From: a bacterium
GTDB lineage: Bacteria > UBA8248
Length of the DNA stretch: 64,000 nt
Assembly: GCA_022825065.1 (NCBI GenBank)
Contig: JAJDYR010000009.1
Span: 1-64,000, forward strand
Reading direction: 5' to 3'
Position numbers and translations under genes: made by a program. Shown here piece by piece: positions 30,057 to 38,529 of this stretch (positions are counted from its first letter, which is position 1; each line of letters opens with the position of its first letter). The notes under the pieces are model-generated. The model did not search any database, had not been told where the DNA came from, and saw nothing but the letters and a program-made list of their open reading frames with translations.

Positions 30057-31046
30057 ATGAGTGAGCCGAACGAAGGCGAGTCCGAAGACAAGAATCTGCC
30101 TGCCGTACACGACGAGGTATCCGGCGCGAAAAAAACGGATTCCTGCACTGTTAATGAAAATGAGGAGCCACCCACTTTCTCCGACTCCCCAGGCAACTTT
30201 GATGAAGATACGTCCGCTTCTCCCCCCGTGGATACGCTTTCCCTCTACATGAGAGACATCGGCAACCACCCCATCCTCAAGCGCGATGAAGAACACCAGT
30301 TAGCCCTCGCGGCAAGAGATGGAGATGAAGAAGCATTCAACAAGCTCATTCGTTCGAATTTGAGATACGTCGTCAGCGTGGCGAATCGTTACAAGGGCTT
30401 CGGTCTTTCACTCGAGGATTTGATAAACGAGGGGAACATCGGGCTGATAAACGCGATCAAACGCTTTGAGCCGGAACGCGGCGTAAAGCTCATCACCTAC
30501 GCCGTATGGTGGATTCGCCAAAGCATCATGCACGCTCTGGCGGATCAGAGGAGCACCGTCCGGCTGCCCGTCAAACAGGCGGGTCTTCTCCACAAAATCT
30601 CCATCACGTACGAGAAGCTCCGGCAGGAATTGGGGCGCGAACCAACGACATCCGAGTTATCCGAACGATTGGACATGAAAGTGACGGACATCGAGAAACT
30701 TGTACGCGCCAATCGCAATTATCTTTCTCTCGACGCGACCATCTCTTCCGACGACGACACCAGCTACCTCGATCTGCTCGAAGAACAAAGCGCCGTATCC
30801 GTGGTGGATAACGTGGTGCAGCACTCTCTCGAAGAAGAGGTGGAGGACTTGCTCGCAGAGCTCGACCCCAGAGAGCGTGACATCATTCGCATGCGCTACG
30901 GTTTCGACGGAGAGGCGATGACGCTCGAAGAAATCGGAAGAAAACTCGGGCTCTCGCGCGAAAGAATCCGGCAGATAGAAAAAAAAGTGATCACCCGTTT
31001 TCGCGCGGAAGGCACCCACGAGACACTCCATGATTTTTTGAGTTGA
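30057..31046 (+). CDS. Group 2 sigma-70 family RNA polymerase sigma factor (RpoS-like)
   Basis: 329 residues: an acidic, disordered N-terminus (1-55), then region 1.2/2 (YMRDIGNHPILKRDEEHQLA...NLRYVVSVANRYKG), the -10 recognition segment YAVWWIRQSIMHAL, region 3 and region 4 with a helix-turn-helix (TLEEIGRKLGLSRERIRQIEKKV). It lacks the long region 1.1 and non-conserved insert of a primary RpoD, so it is an alternative sigma of the RpoS or RpoH-like size class; the sequence fits group 2. Its targets cannot be told from the window. Confidence 0.88.
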   Translation: MSEPNEGESEDKNLPAVHDEVSGAKKTDSCTVNENEEPPTFSDSPGNFDEDTSASPPVDTLSLYMRDIGNHPILKRDEEHQLALAARDGDEEAFNKLIRSNLRYVVSVANRYKGFGLSLEDLINEGNIGLINAIKRFEPERGVKLITYAVWWIRQSIMHALADQRSTVRLPVKQAGLLHKISITYEKLRQELGREPTTSELSERLDMKVTDIEKLVRANRNYLSLDATISSDDDTSYLDLLEEQSAVSVVDNVVQHSLEEEVEDLLAELDPRERDIIRMRYGFDGEAMTLEEIGRKLGLSRERIRQIEKKVITRFRAEGTHETLHDFLS

Positions 31047-31048
31047 CG

Positions 31049-31657
31049 ATGTCCAAGGCAAAACCACAAAAACCTGACGCCTCTCCCGCAAGCTGGCGGG
31101 AGGCGGCCTCACGCATCATCGCGAGTGGAACCAGAGAAAAATTCACGCTAGCGAACAGTCTCACTTTAGCCCGTATCCTGATGGTTCCTTTGCTCGTCCT
31201 ATTCTTGCTCCAGGGCTCGCCCCCCGCGCAATACTTCGCGGCCGGCCTGTTCGTCATGGCGGCTTTCACGGACTGGCTCGACGGCCACCTGGCCAGAACC
31301 CGCGACCAGATCACCCCTCTGGGTGAGATCCTCGACCCCGTGGCCGACAAGCTGCTTATCGTCGCCGCTCTAATCCCCCTGGTATCGCTGGGGAAAGTGG
31401 ACGCCTGGGTCGTGGGCATTCTGCTGGGCCGGGAGCTTCTGGTGACGGCCTTCCGCGCCGTAGCCATGCGCCGGGGCCTTGTGGTACCGGCGGGCTTTCT
31501 CGGGAAAATCAAGATGGGCCTGGAGGTCGGGGCGATCTTTTTCCTCATCCTGAGCATTTTCCCGCCGCTGGGCACCGTTTTGATTTGGGCCGCCATGATC
31601 GCAGCGGTGGTTTCTGCGGTTGATTATTTTCGCCAGATCATTCGAGCCATTTCCTGA
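31049..31657 (+). CDS. pgsA: CDP-diacylglycerol-glycerol-3-phosphate 3-phosphatidyltransferase
   Basis: Makes phosphatidylglycerol phosphate, the entry to PG and cardiolipin. 202 residues with the CDP-alcohol phosphotransferase motif DGHLARTRDQITPLG...DPVADK and several helices after NSLTLARILMVPLL. The start is ATG 31049; a TTG two codons upstream overlaps the sigma gene stop. Its stop shares one base with plsY. Confidence 0.9.
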   Translation: MSKAKPQKPDASPASWREAASRIIASGTREKFTLANSLTLARILMVPLLVLFLLQGSPPAQYFAAGLFVMAAFTDWLDGHLARTRDQITPLGEILDPVADKLLIVAALIPLVSLGKVDAWVVGILLGRELLVTAFRAVAMRRGLVVPAGFLGKIKMGLEVGAIFFLILSIFPPLGTVLIWAAMIAAVVSAVDYFRQIIRAIS

Positions 31658-32262
31658 TGGGCGCTTTTTTTCTCGTCTTTCTGGTGAGCGGACTCCTGGG
31701 AGCCATTCCCTTCGGGGTGGTGATCACCCGATTGTTCGGCACCGGGGACCCGCGAAAATCGGGCAGCGGCAACATCGGCGCGACGAACGTCTTGAGAACG
31801 AGCGGCTGGAAAAGCGGTGTTCTCACCCTTCTTCTCGACGTGCTGAAAGGCGTCGCCGCCATCCTCTTCGCCCGCTATGTGTCCTCGCGCGTCTCCGCCC
31901 CCGCCCTGGAGCCCATCGCCGCCCTTGCGGCGGTTGTCGGGCACATGTATTCGCCTTTCACGGGATTTCGCGGGGGCAAGGGCGTGGCCACCGGCCTGGG
32001 GGTGTTCGCCCTCCTGACTCCGGGACCAACGGCCCTCGCCGCGCTGGTCTTTGTTCTCGCGGTGGCCGTGACGCGATACGTCTCTCTCGGTTCCATGCTC
32101 GCCGCGGCAACCGTGCCGCTCGCAGGCGTTTGGATGAACTACTCCACGTTGGTATGCGCCTCCTCCGCCCTCATCTCCTTGTTGGTGATTTGGAAACATC
32201 AGGACAACATCGGGCGATTGATGCGAGGGGAGGAAAATCGCATCGGGCGGAATAAGGGGTAA
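31657..32262 (+). CDS. plsY: Acyl-phosphate glycerol-3-phosphate acyltransferase PlsY
   Basis: Transfers the acyl group from acyl-phosphate to glycerol 3-phosphate, the first step in phospholipid synthesis. 201 residues, five helices. The three family motifs are visible: SGNIGATNVLR, GHMYSPFTGFRGGKGVAT and KHQDNIGRLMRGEENRIG. Overlaps pgsA by 1 bp, so the two phospholipid genes are coupled. Confidence 0.94.
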   Translation: MGAFFLVFLVSGLLGAIPFGVVITRLFGTGDPRKSGSGNIGATNVLRTSGWKSGVLTLLLDVLKGVAAILFARYVSSRVSAPALEPIAALAAVVGHMYSPFTGFRGGKGVATGLGVFALLTPGPTALAALVFVLAVAVTRYVSLGSMLAAATVPLAGVWMNYSTLVCASSALISLLVIWKHQDNIGRLMRGEENRIGRNKG

Positions 32263-32329
32263 GGCTTTTTTCAGGACACAAGGGTATCTGATAACCAGGA
32301 ATCATCATTCTTAAGCAACTGGAGAAAAC

Positions 32330-32695
32330 ATGCTTACCGGTTGTTCCCCGGTTTTTCTTCTCGTCATTTCAGGCGTGGGAATCGGAAGCTGGATGTTCGG
32401 AGATCACACTGCCGCCCGAATCACGGGGCTTTTGGCGATAATCGTCTTTCTCGCCTATTTCGCCCTTTTGAACTGGACGGCGCAAAACCGCCAGAAACAA
32501 GAATCAGACACCCCGCGCGAAAAGGATTTGTTTCAGGAAATCACGGGCCCGCACGATGACGGGACGCGCAGGGAGCCATTCACCGAAGACGACAGGGCGG
32601 AATGGCGGAATTACCTCAAAACAGAAGGGAAGATCCTCTGGTTCGGGGTAGCGGGACTTCTTCTGGCCCTGCTCTATCTGACATGGAAAGACTGA
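32330..32695 (+). CDS. Hypothetical small membrane protein
   Basis: 121 residues with three hydrophobic helices (about 7-24, 29-47 and 99-117) around a charged middle (QNRQKQESDTPREKDLF...EDDRAEWRNYL). ATG with ACTGGAG 5 nt upstream. MLTGC at the very start is not a credible lipobox because no charged/hydrophobic signal precedes it. I do not recognise the family; it ends 32 bp before a convergent gene. Confidence 0.6.
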   Translation: MLTGCSPVFLLVISGVGIGSWMFGDHTAARITGLLAIIVFLAYFALLNWTAQNRQKQESDTPREKDLFQEITGPHDDGTRREPFTEDDRAEWRNYLKTEGKILWFGVAGLLLALLYLTWKD

Positions 32696-32727
32696 ATCAC
32701 GAGCCTGCACGGATAAAGCGTAGAGCT

Positions 32728-33834
32728 TTATTCAAAAAACCGAATCACGGCATCCGCTACAAAATCGATATCCTCATCCGGCAATTCCGGGTAGACGGGA
32801 AGCGACAACACCTGGGCCGCCGCGGCCTCGCTCTCGGGAAAATCGCCCTGCTGATAGCCATCAAAACAGGGATGGAGATGCAAAGGAGAGGAATAATATA
32901 CAGCGCACCCAACGCCGTTCCGCAACAAGTGTTCTTGCAGCGCGCCGCGCTCGGGTGTGCGAACCACGTATTGGTGAAACACATGGCCCTCATTCGGAAT
33001 GGAGGGTGGCGTGAACCGCTCCCCGATGATCCCGCTGCTCTCGAACCTTTCCTGATATTTCCTGGCGTTTTGCCGTCTTTTTGCATTCCACTCTTCCAGG
33101 CGCTTTAGTTTGATGGACAAAACCGCCGCCTGCATCGTGTCCATCCTGAAATTACCGCCTACCTCGTGGTATTCGGAATTATCGGGCGAACCGTGAATCC
33201 TGAGCTTGCGCATGCGCTCGGCGAGCGCGCCCTCTTTGGCTAAAACCATACCGGCATCGCCAAGCGCGCTCAGGTTCTTGGTCGGGTAAAACGACAGGCA
33301 GCCCACATCCCCCATGGCGCCGGCCATACCCGGACCGACCCGCGCGCCAACGGCCTGGGCGGCGTCTTCCACCACGAAAAGCCGGTGACGTTCGGCTATT
33401 TCGAGAATCTCCGCCATCTGGGCGCAGCGGCCGTACATGTGAACGGGTATGACCCCTTTCGTGTTCGATGAAATGGCCTCTTCGAGCCGCCCCGGCGCGA
33501 GATTGAACGTTTCGGGGTCGATATCCACGAACACCGGCTTCGCGCCCAGGCGATGGATGACGCCCGCGGTGGCGAAAAACGTAAACGGCGAAGTGATGAT
33601 TTCATCGCCCGGACGAACGTCGTTCGCCATCAGCGCCAAGAGCAGAGCATCCGTGCCCGAGGAGACGGCGACGGCGTGTCCTGCGCCGCAATAGGCCGCC
33701 ATTTCGGACTCGAAAGCGCCGATCTCCTCGCCCATGACGAACCTCTGGTGGGTCATCACGTTGTCGATTGCCGCCAGAATCTGCGCTTTCAGCGGCCCGT
33801 TTTGGGCTTTCAAGTCATAAAGGGGTACGCGCAT
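32728..33834 (-). CDS. DegT/DnrJ/EryC1/StrS family PLP aminotransferase
   Basis: 368 residues of the sugar-aminotransferase superfamily. AVAVSSGTDALLLALMA binds PLP phosphate, VVEDAAQAVGA holds the ring-nitrogen Asp, and the Schiff-base residue is Lys186 in FYPTKNLSALGDAG. Members aminate nucleotide-linked keto-sugars; no partner sugar gene is adjacent, so the substrate is unknown. It may serve the same envelope polysaccharide as ugd and uxs, but it is over 13 kb away. Confidence 0.88.
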   Translation of the reverse strand: MRVPLYDLKAQNGPLKAQILAAIDNVMTHQRFVMGEEIGAFESEMAAYCGAGHAVAVSSGTDALLLALMANDVRPGDEIITSPFTFFATAGVIHRLGAKPVFVDIDPETFNLAPGRLEEAISSNTKGVIPVHMYGRCAQMAEILEIAERHRLFVVEDAAQAVGARVGPGMAGAMGDVGCLSFYPTKNLSALGDAGMVLAKEGALAERMRKLRIHGSPDNSEYHEVGGNFRMDTMQAAVLSIKLKRLEEWNAKRRQNARKYQERFESSGIIGERFTPPSIPNEGHVFHQYVVRTPERGALQEHLLRNGVGCAVYYSSPLHLHPCFDGYQQGDFPESEAAAAQVLSLPVYPELPDEDIDFVADAVIRFFE

Positions 33835-33881
33835 GGAGACTTTCTTGTCCTATCGAAAACCCTTTTGGACGAAACGCAAGT

Positions 33882-33968
33882 TGGTGCCGGAGGCCGGACT
33901 CGAACCGGCAAGGGGTTGCCCCCGGTGGATTTTGAGTCCACTGCGTCTACCAATTCCGCCACTCCGGC
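33882..33968 (-). tRNA. tRNA-Leu (anticodon CAA)
   Basis: On the minus strand the acceptor arm GCCGGAG pairs with CTCCGGC, followed by discriminator A and encoded CCA. The anticodon stem GTGGA/TCCAC encloses CTCAAAA, giving anticodon CAA (reads UUG). The long variable arm (CGGGGGCAACCCCTTG) is that of a class II tRNA, and the T arm is GCCGG-TTCGAGT-CCGGC. Confidence 0.95.
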
Positions 33969-34043
33969 AGAAAGAGGGTGTAACTTAGCCTCTCCTCATG
34001 CCCTCTGGCAAGATGCGTCTCGTATTTTCGCCGCGTGCGAGGC

Positions 34044-34280
34044 TCATCCACCATATTCCGACCAGCTCGACGCCGAAACCTCCTGCGCGTCCACTCGCCA
34101 GGAGATGGAATCCTCGCACTCGGGACACAAAACGATGAAGCGCCCCTCCGGCTCTTCTTCCATCTCGTCCCTGAACACCTTGAGGCAGTTGCGGCAATGC
34201 ACCCGGCTGCAGGCGGTGCACGCATTGGGTTGCGCATGCCGGAACCGCAAGCCGCATGCGGGGCATTCATGAGTTTCCAC
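34044..34280 (-). CDS. Small cross-brace (FYVE/RING-like) zinc protein, hypothetical
   Basis: 78 residues, GTG start behind AAGGGA. Eight cysteines form four CxxC pairs: C6-C9, C21-C24, C29-C32 and C52-C55, with spacing x2-11-2-4-2-19-2. This is the ligand order of a cross-brace zinc finger binding two Zn2+, and CSRVHCRNCLKVF resembles the core of FYVE and RING fingers. No DNA-binding basic region is evident and the C-terminus is acidic. Function unknown; divergently placed from the cyclase gene. Confidence 0.65.
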   Translation of the reverse strand: METHECPACGLRFRHAQPNACTACSRVHCRNCLKVFRDEMEEEPEGRFIVLCPECEDSISWRVDAQEVSASSWSEYGG

Positions 34281-34401
34281 GATTTCCCTTTCATCGCCAC
34301 GAAAAGCACGTCTTCATGGCGGCGTTTTCGAATCTTTGCTACATTTTCTTGAACCCAAACCATCAAATTTCCCGCATTTTTCCTGAAAGGACGAATATAC
34401 C

Positions 34402-35175
34402 ATGATTATCGACACGGACCGCCTGGATGATTACGAGATTCTCGACTTGAGCCACCCCTGGGGGCATGGCGCCCCGCTTTGGCCCTATTTCCCTGATGTC
34501 AAGATCGAAAGGTTCCACTATCACGCCAAGAGCCAGGTGCTGAGCCAGCAAATCACCACGTTCATGCACTGCACGACCCACACCGACGCGCCCGCGCACG
34601 TCATCGAGGGCACGCCTTTCATGGACGAGGTGCCGCTTCGAAGCTATTTCGGCAACGCCGTGTGCGTCGATATCCCAAAAGAGGAATGGGAGGTCATTAC
34701 GCCTGAAGACCTTGAAAACGCAAGGCCGGAGATTCGCCCGGGCGACATCGTCATCGTGCATACCGGATGGCACCGTTATTACGGCGACAACACGAAATAC
34801 TTCATCTACTCGCCCGGCCTGTACAAGGAAGCCGGGGAATGGTTCGTGGAACGCGGCGTGAAGGGCGTGGGCGTTGACCAGCAGGCGCTCGACCATCCGC
34901 TGGGCACGAAGATCGCCTGGGGGCCCCAGCCCATCTGCCCCTTCACTCTCAAGGAATATGAAGAACGCTTTGACCGGCCAACAAGCGAGGCTTTCCCCGA
35001 TTGGGAGCCCTGCCACCGCGCGTTACTGGGGAACGGCATCGTCGGCTTCGAGAACGTGGGGGGAGACATCGACAAGGTCGTGGGCAAGCGATTCGCGCTG
35101 GCCGCATTTCCGTGGCGCTGGACGGGCGGGGACGGCTGTATCGTGAGAATGGTCGCGTTTTTACCGAAAAACTAG
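34402..35175 (+). CDS. Cyclase family protein (kynurenine formamidase-like hydrolase)
   Basis: 257 residues of the cyclase/KynB-like metal hydrolase family. The metal motif is HCTTHTDAPAHV (HxxTHxDxPxH), preceded by DLSHPWGHGAPLWP and followed by GDIVIVHTGWHRYYG and GVGVDQQALDHP. Such enzymes hydrolyse aryl formamides or related lactones and amides; no kynurenine gene is nearby, so the substrate is open. AAAGGAC precedes the ATG. It overlaps the convergent fmdB-like gene by 4 bp. Confidence 0.85.
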   Translation: MIIDTDRLDDYEILDLSHPWGHGAPLWPYFPDVKIERFHYHAKSQVLSQQITTFMHCTTHTDAPAHVIEGTPFMDEVPLRSYFGNAVCVDIPKEEWEVITPEDLENARPEIRPGDIVIVHTGWHRYYGDNTKYFIYSPGLYKEAGEWFVERGVKGVGVDQQALDHPLGTKIAWGPQPICPFTLKEYEERFDRPTSEAFPDWEPCHRALLGNGIVGFENVGGDIDKVVGKRFALAAFPWRWTGGDGCIVRMVAFLPKN

Positions 35176-35504
35176 CCTACTGCTACCGGTTCGGGTTTTT
35201 TCTTGCCGGTCTGCTTCGAGGTTGCGCCATTCGAGGCCGCCGTTTCTTTCTTCTCGGTGGATTTGTTCTCTGATTTCGAATCGGAAGCCGTGCTCTGAGA
35301 CTCGGTCTCTTGCTTTTTACCGTTCGAGGCGTAATCCGTCACATACCAGCCATCGCCTTTGAGGTGGAAGGCGGAGCGGGAGATTTTGCGTCTGAGCCTG
35401 AGCTCGCCGCAACTCGGGCACTTCCGGAGAGCGCCGGCTCCCATTCGCTGGATGACTTCGTGCTCATCTCCACATGCGCTGCATTCATATTCGTAAATCG
35501 GCAC
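35172..35504 (-). CDS. FmdB-family zinc ribbon protein
   Basis: 110 residues. The N-terminal 45 form the FmdB/CxxC_CXXC_SSSS regulatory zinc ribbon: MPIYEYECSACGDEHEV and KCPSCGE give two CxxC pairs (Cys8, Cys11, Cys29, Cys32). The remainder is a Ser/Lys/Thr-rich disordered tail. Role is unknown in most genomes despite the name. Confidence 0.85.
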   Translation of the reverse strand: MPIYEYECSACGDEHEVIQRMGAGALRKCPSCGELRLRRKISRSAFHLKGDGWYVTDYASNGKKQETESQSTASDSKSENKSTEKKETAASNGATSKQTGKKKPEPVAVG

Positions 35505-35523
35505 TTCTCGTTTCTCCTCGTCG

Positions 35524-36438
35524 TTAAATGAAGGTCAGCCAATCGAACTTGCTCTCGTCGCGCCCGTTCACGATCTCGAAAAATGCGGATTGAATCCTCT
35601 GCGTCACCGGTCCGGGCTCTCCGGTGCCGATCGTCCTGTCGTCCACCTCCCGGATGGGAGTCACCTCGGCGGCCGTACCGGTGAAGAAAGCCTCATCCGC
35701 CACATAGACTTCATCCCGGGCGAAGGGAGCAACCTGCAGTTCCACGCCCTGCTCATCGGCGAGTTGAACGATGGTGTCGCGCGTAATCCCCCCCAGCACG
35801 CCATGCAGCGGCGGCGTCTTGAGCAAGCCGTCCCGGACGATGAAGATGTTCTCGCCCGACCCCTGCGTCACCAGACCCTCCGGGTCCAGCATGAGCGCCT
35901 CATCGTAGCCCGCGCCCACGGCTTCCAGCTTCGCCATCTGGCTCACGGCGTAGTTGCCCGTTGTCTTCGCCTTGGTCATGTAGCTGTTCGGGTGATGGGA
36001 CGTGAAGGATGAAACCTTGACCCGAATGCCTTTCGCCAAGCCCTCTTCGCCCAGATAGGCCCCCCAGCTCCAGACGGCCACCATCGCATGGGTGGGCGAC
36101 CCCTTGGGGTTCACCCCCATGGACCCGTAACCGAGCCAAATGAGCGGGCGGATGTAGCACGCCTTCATCCCGTTGGTGCGAATCGTCTCCAGCACCGCCT
36201 CGGTGAAGTCATCCTGTGAGACGGGCACGTCCAGACCCACAATCTGCGCGGAATCATAGAGCCTCCGCATGTGTTCCTCCAGGCGGAAAACAGCGGAGCC
36301 ACGCTCGGTCTGATAGCAGCGGATTCCCTCGAATACCCCCAATCCGTAATGCAGCGTATGCGTGAGGACATGAATTCTGGCTTCATCCCAAGGGACGAAT
36401 TTTCCGTCCATCCAAATTTTATCTGTTGCGCCTTCCAA
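35524..36438 (-). CDS. ilvE: Branched-chain amino acid aminotransferase
   Basis: PLP fold-type IV enzyme for the last step of Val, Leu and Ile synthesis. 304 residues: WMDGKFVPWDEARIHVLTH, HYGLGVFEGIRCY, YIRPLIWLGYGSMGVNP, Schiff-base Lys in TKAKTTGNYAVSQ, and GSGENIFIV, FFTGTAAEVTPI. The TTG start at 36438 has GGAGG 8 nt upstream and matches the family N-terminus; the frame reads 29 codons further without support. It complements the ilv genes at 8-12 kb. Confidence 0.93.
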   Translation of the reverse strand: MEGATDKIWMDGKFVPWDEARIHVLTHTLHYGLGVFEGIRCYQTERGSAVFRLEEHMRRLYDSAQIVGLDVPVSQDDFTEAVLETIRTNGMKACYIRPLIWLGYGSMGVNPKGSPTHAMVAVWSWGAYLGEEGLAKGIRVKVSSFTSHHPNSYMTKAKTTGNYAVSQMAKLEAVGAGYDEALMLDPEGLVTQGSGENIFIVRDGLLKTPPLHGVLGGITRDTIVQLADEQGVELQVAPFARDEVYVADEAFFTGTAAEVTPIREVDDRTIGTGEPGPVTQRIQSAFFEIVNGRDESKFDWLTFI

Positions 36439-36566
36439 AAAAACATCCTCCAGCACTGTGGGATTGTGGGGCCCGGAATTCCGAACAACCGCGCAAGTAT
36501 AGTGATTCGGCACGGATCGGCGCAAGCCTCCGAGACAAATAAATCACGCCCAATTTCCGGTCAAAA

Positions 36567-37565
36567 TCAGCTTTCGTAGACCTCGGGGTTGAGCAGGGTC
36601 TCGGGATTCACCCGCTCTCCCCTCAATACGGCCAGCACGTTCTCCCCGGCCAACCGGTTCACCCGTTCGCGCGCCTCGTGGCTCGCCCCGGCGAAGTGCG
36701 GCGTCACCACGGCGTTCGGAAGGGCGAAAAGCGGATTCTCCGGGTCCGGGGGTTCCTCCTCGAAAACATCGATGCCGGCCGAGGCGATTTCCCCTTCCCT
36801 GAGCGCGTGAACCAGCGCCGCCTCATCGATTATCGCGCCGCGCGCGCAGTTCACCAGCACCGCGGATTTTTTCATCAACCGAAACCTCCGGGCATCGAAC
36901 ATGTGGCGCGTCTCGGGCGTCAGGCTGCAATGGATCGATATGAAATCGGATTCGCTCGTCAACCTGCCCAGATCCACGGGCTCCACATCCGCCTCGCGGA
37001 CCGCCTCGTCGCGCACGAACGCGTCATACGCCAGGATGCGGCCCTGAAAACCCGACAGCAGCCGGGCCAGTTCCCGCCCGATGTTCCCGAAACCGACGAT
37101 GCCGAACGTCGCCCCGCTCATCTCGTTGGCGATCCAGATGCCCTCACGCCAGCCCCCACCCCGCAGCTTTTCCATCCCCTGTGGAATCCGGCGGCTCGCA
37201 GCCAGCATCAGGCCCAGGGCGGCTTCCGCTACGGCGACGGCGTTCGCGCCCGGGCAGTTCGTCACCGGGATTTTTCGCCTCGTGGCGGCGGGTATGTCGA
37301 TATTCTCAACGCCCACGCCAATCTTGGCGATGAGCTGCAAGCGTGCGCCAGCCTCGATCACCCGCTCGGTGATCTGCTCTCTCGACGTCACCAGCAGGGC
37401 GTCCCATTCATGGGCATCGCGCACCAATTCGTCTTCGGACCACTTCCGGTGGCCGCCGTCACGAAACTCGCCATACGGCTCCAGCATGTTTCGCAACGAT
37501 TCGATGGGCGCGCGCGCCTCGGGCACGAAAATCACGACGTTGCGGTTCAATAAACCACCCTCCAT
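36567..37565 (-). CDS. D-3-phosphoglycerate dehydrogenase-like 2-hydroxyacid dehydrogenase
   Basis: 332 residues of the D-isomer specific 2-hydroxyacid dehydrogenase family. Rossmann motif GIVGFGNIGREL; catalytic Arg in NCARGAIIDE, Glu in DVFEEEP and His in TPHFAG. It lacks the C-terminal ACT/ASB domains of full SerA, so serine synthesis is not proven; hydroxypyruvate or other 2-keto acids are alternatives. Adjacent to the aspartate dehydrogenase gene in the same orientation. Confidence 0.85.
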   Translation of the reverse strand: MEGGLLNRNVVIFVPEARAPIESLRNMLEPYGEFRDGGHRKWSEDELVRDAHEWDALLVTSREQITERVIEAGARLQLIAKIGVGVENIDIPAATRRKIPVTNCPGANAVAVAEAALGLMLAASRRIPQGMEKLRGGGWREGIWIANEMSGATFGIVGFGNIGRELARLLSGFQGRILAYDAFVRDEAVREADVEPVDLGRLTSESDFISIHCSLTPETRHMFDARRFRLMKKSAVLVNCARGAIIDEAALVHALREGEIASAGIDVFEEEPPDPENPLFALPNAVVTPHFAGASHEARERVNRLAGENVLAVLRGERVNPETLLNPEVYES

Positions 37566-37587
37566 TCAACCACCTCGCGGCAATCTG

Positions 37588-38385
37588 CTAGGTGCCGACA
37601 ATCAATGTGGATGTTCGATCTCTGAGGAAGGAAAAAGTCGAGAGATACGTCAATATGCCCGTTCGATGATTCTCGGACGGCACGTTCTCGATACGGATGA
37701 AAGAACGCCCGAATTCCCCTATCGCTTCAACCTCATGGATGTTTCGATTGACCGTGGGGTCGCACACAACCCGCAGTTTCGTCCTGTGCGGCCCGATGCC
37801 CGCGAAGCTCACGGCGGCGGACACGTTTACGTTGGCAGGAAACGCCTTGCACGCTTCCAGGGGATTCCCCTCGAAAATAACAGTCGGCTCATCAATCGCG
37901 TCGAGGTCTATCCCCCGGGCTTCGATATAGGGTGCTCCCTTGAGGCTCTCTGGCGGTTTTCTGGTCGTCATGGTGACGGATTCCATGCTGCCGGCCGAGG
38001 CCCCCTTGAGTCCGTCCAAGCCAATGATGGCGCCCGAGGGAATGAAAATGCGGGAACCTCCCCGCTTCGCCGCCTCGATCAAATCATCCCGTTCGAGAAG
38101 CGCGCCCACGGAATTGACGATAACGTCTTTTCCCCGCGCGAAACTCTCATGACAAATCGCCTCCACGGTGCCTCCGCCCGAGGCTTCCATCACGACTTCC
38201 GCCTCTTGCGCCACGCCCGCCAGATCCGTCATGCGCGGCGGGTTTTCAAGGGCTTCCAGAAAACCTTTCACCTTCTCCGGTGTACGGGTCGCGACGACCG
38301 GTATATCGACGGGAATTTTCCCCTCATCCGCCGCCTTCACTACGGCCTTGCCTATGACACCCAGACCCACGACCCCGAGTTTCAT
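37588..38385 (-). CDS. nadX: L-aspartate dehydrogenase (NadX-like)
   Basis: 265 residues: N-terminal Rossmann KLGVVGLGVIGKAV, NSVGALLERDDLI, and the family signature RIFIPSGAIIGLDGLKGASAG with the catalytic region, ending in a domain containing VNVSAAVSFAGIG. The enzyme converts aspartate to iminoaspartate for NAD synthesis or acts in catabolism. ATG 38385 has TGGAG 6 nt upstream; ATG 38397 is in frame but lacks a ribosome site. No nadA or nadC is in the window. Confidence 0.85.
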   Translation of the reverse strand: MKLGVVGLGVIGKAVVKAADEGKIPVDIPVVATRTPEKVKGFLEALENPPRMTDLAGVAQEAEVVMEASGGGTVEAICHESFARGKDVIVNSVGALLERDDLIEAAKRGGSRIFIPSGAIIGLDGLKGASAGSMESVTMTTRKPPESLKGAPYIEARGIDLDAIDEPTVIFEGNPLEACKAFPANVNVSAAVSFAGIGPHRTKLRVVCDPTVNRNIHEVEAIGEFGRSFIRIENVPSENHRTGILTYLSTFSFLRDRTSTLIVGT

Positions 38386-38529
38386 GACGCGCTCCATGAG
38401 GAAACGGACGTTATTTCAATAACTTTTCTCCACATACCTCATCCAACAAAGCAAGTGCTCTCAACACGCTTCATGGCGTTGTTGAATCCGGATAACTTGC
38501 AAAATCCATGAAGGCGCTTCTTAAAACGC

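Noticed and set aside
37081-38511. 476-codon plus-strand frame
   Set aside because: Antisense to the 2-hydroxyacid dehydrogenase and aspartate dehydrogenase genes, which have intact motifs.
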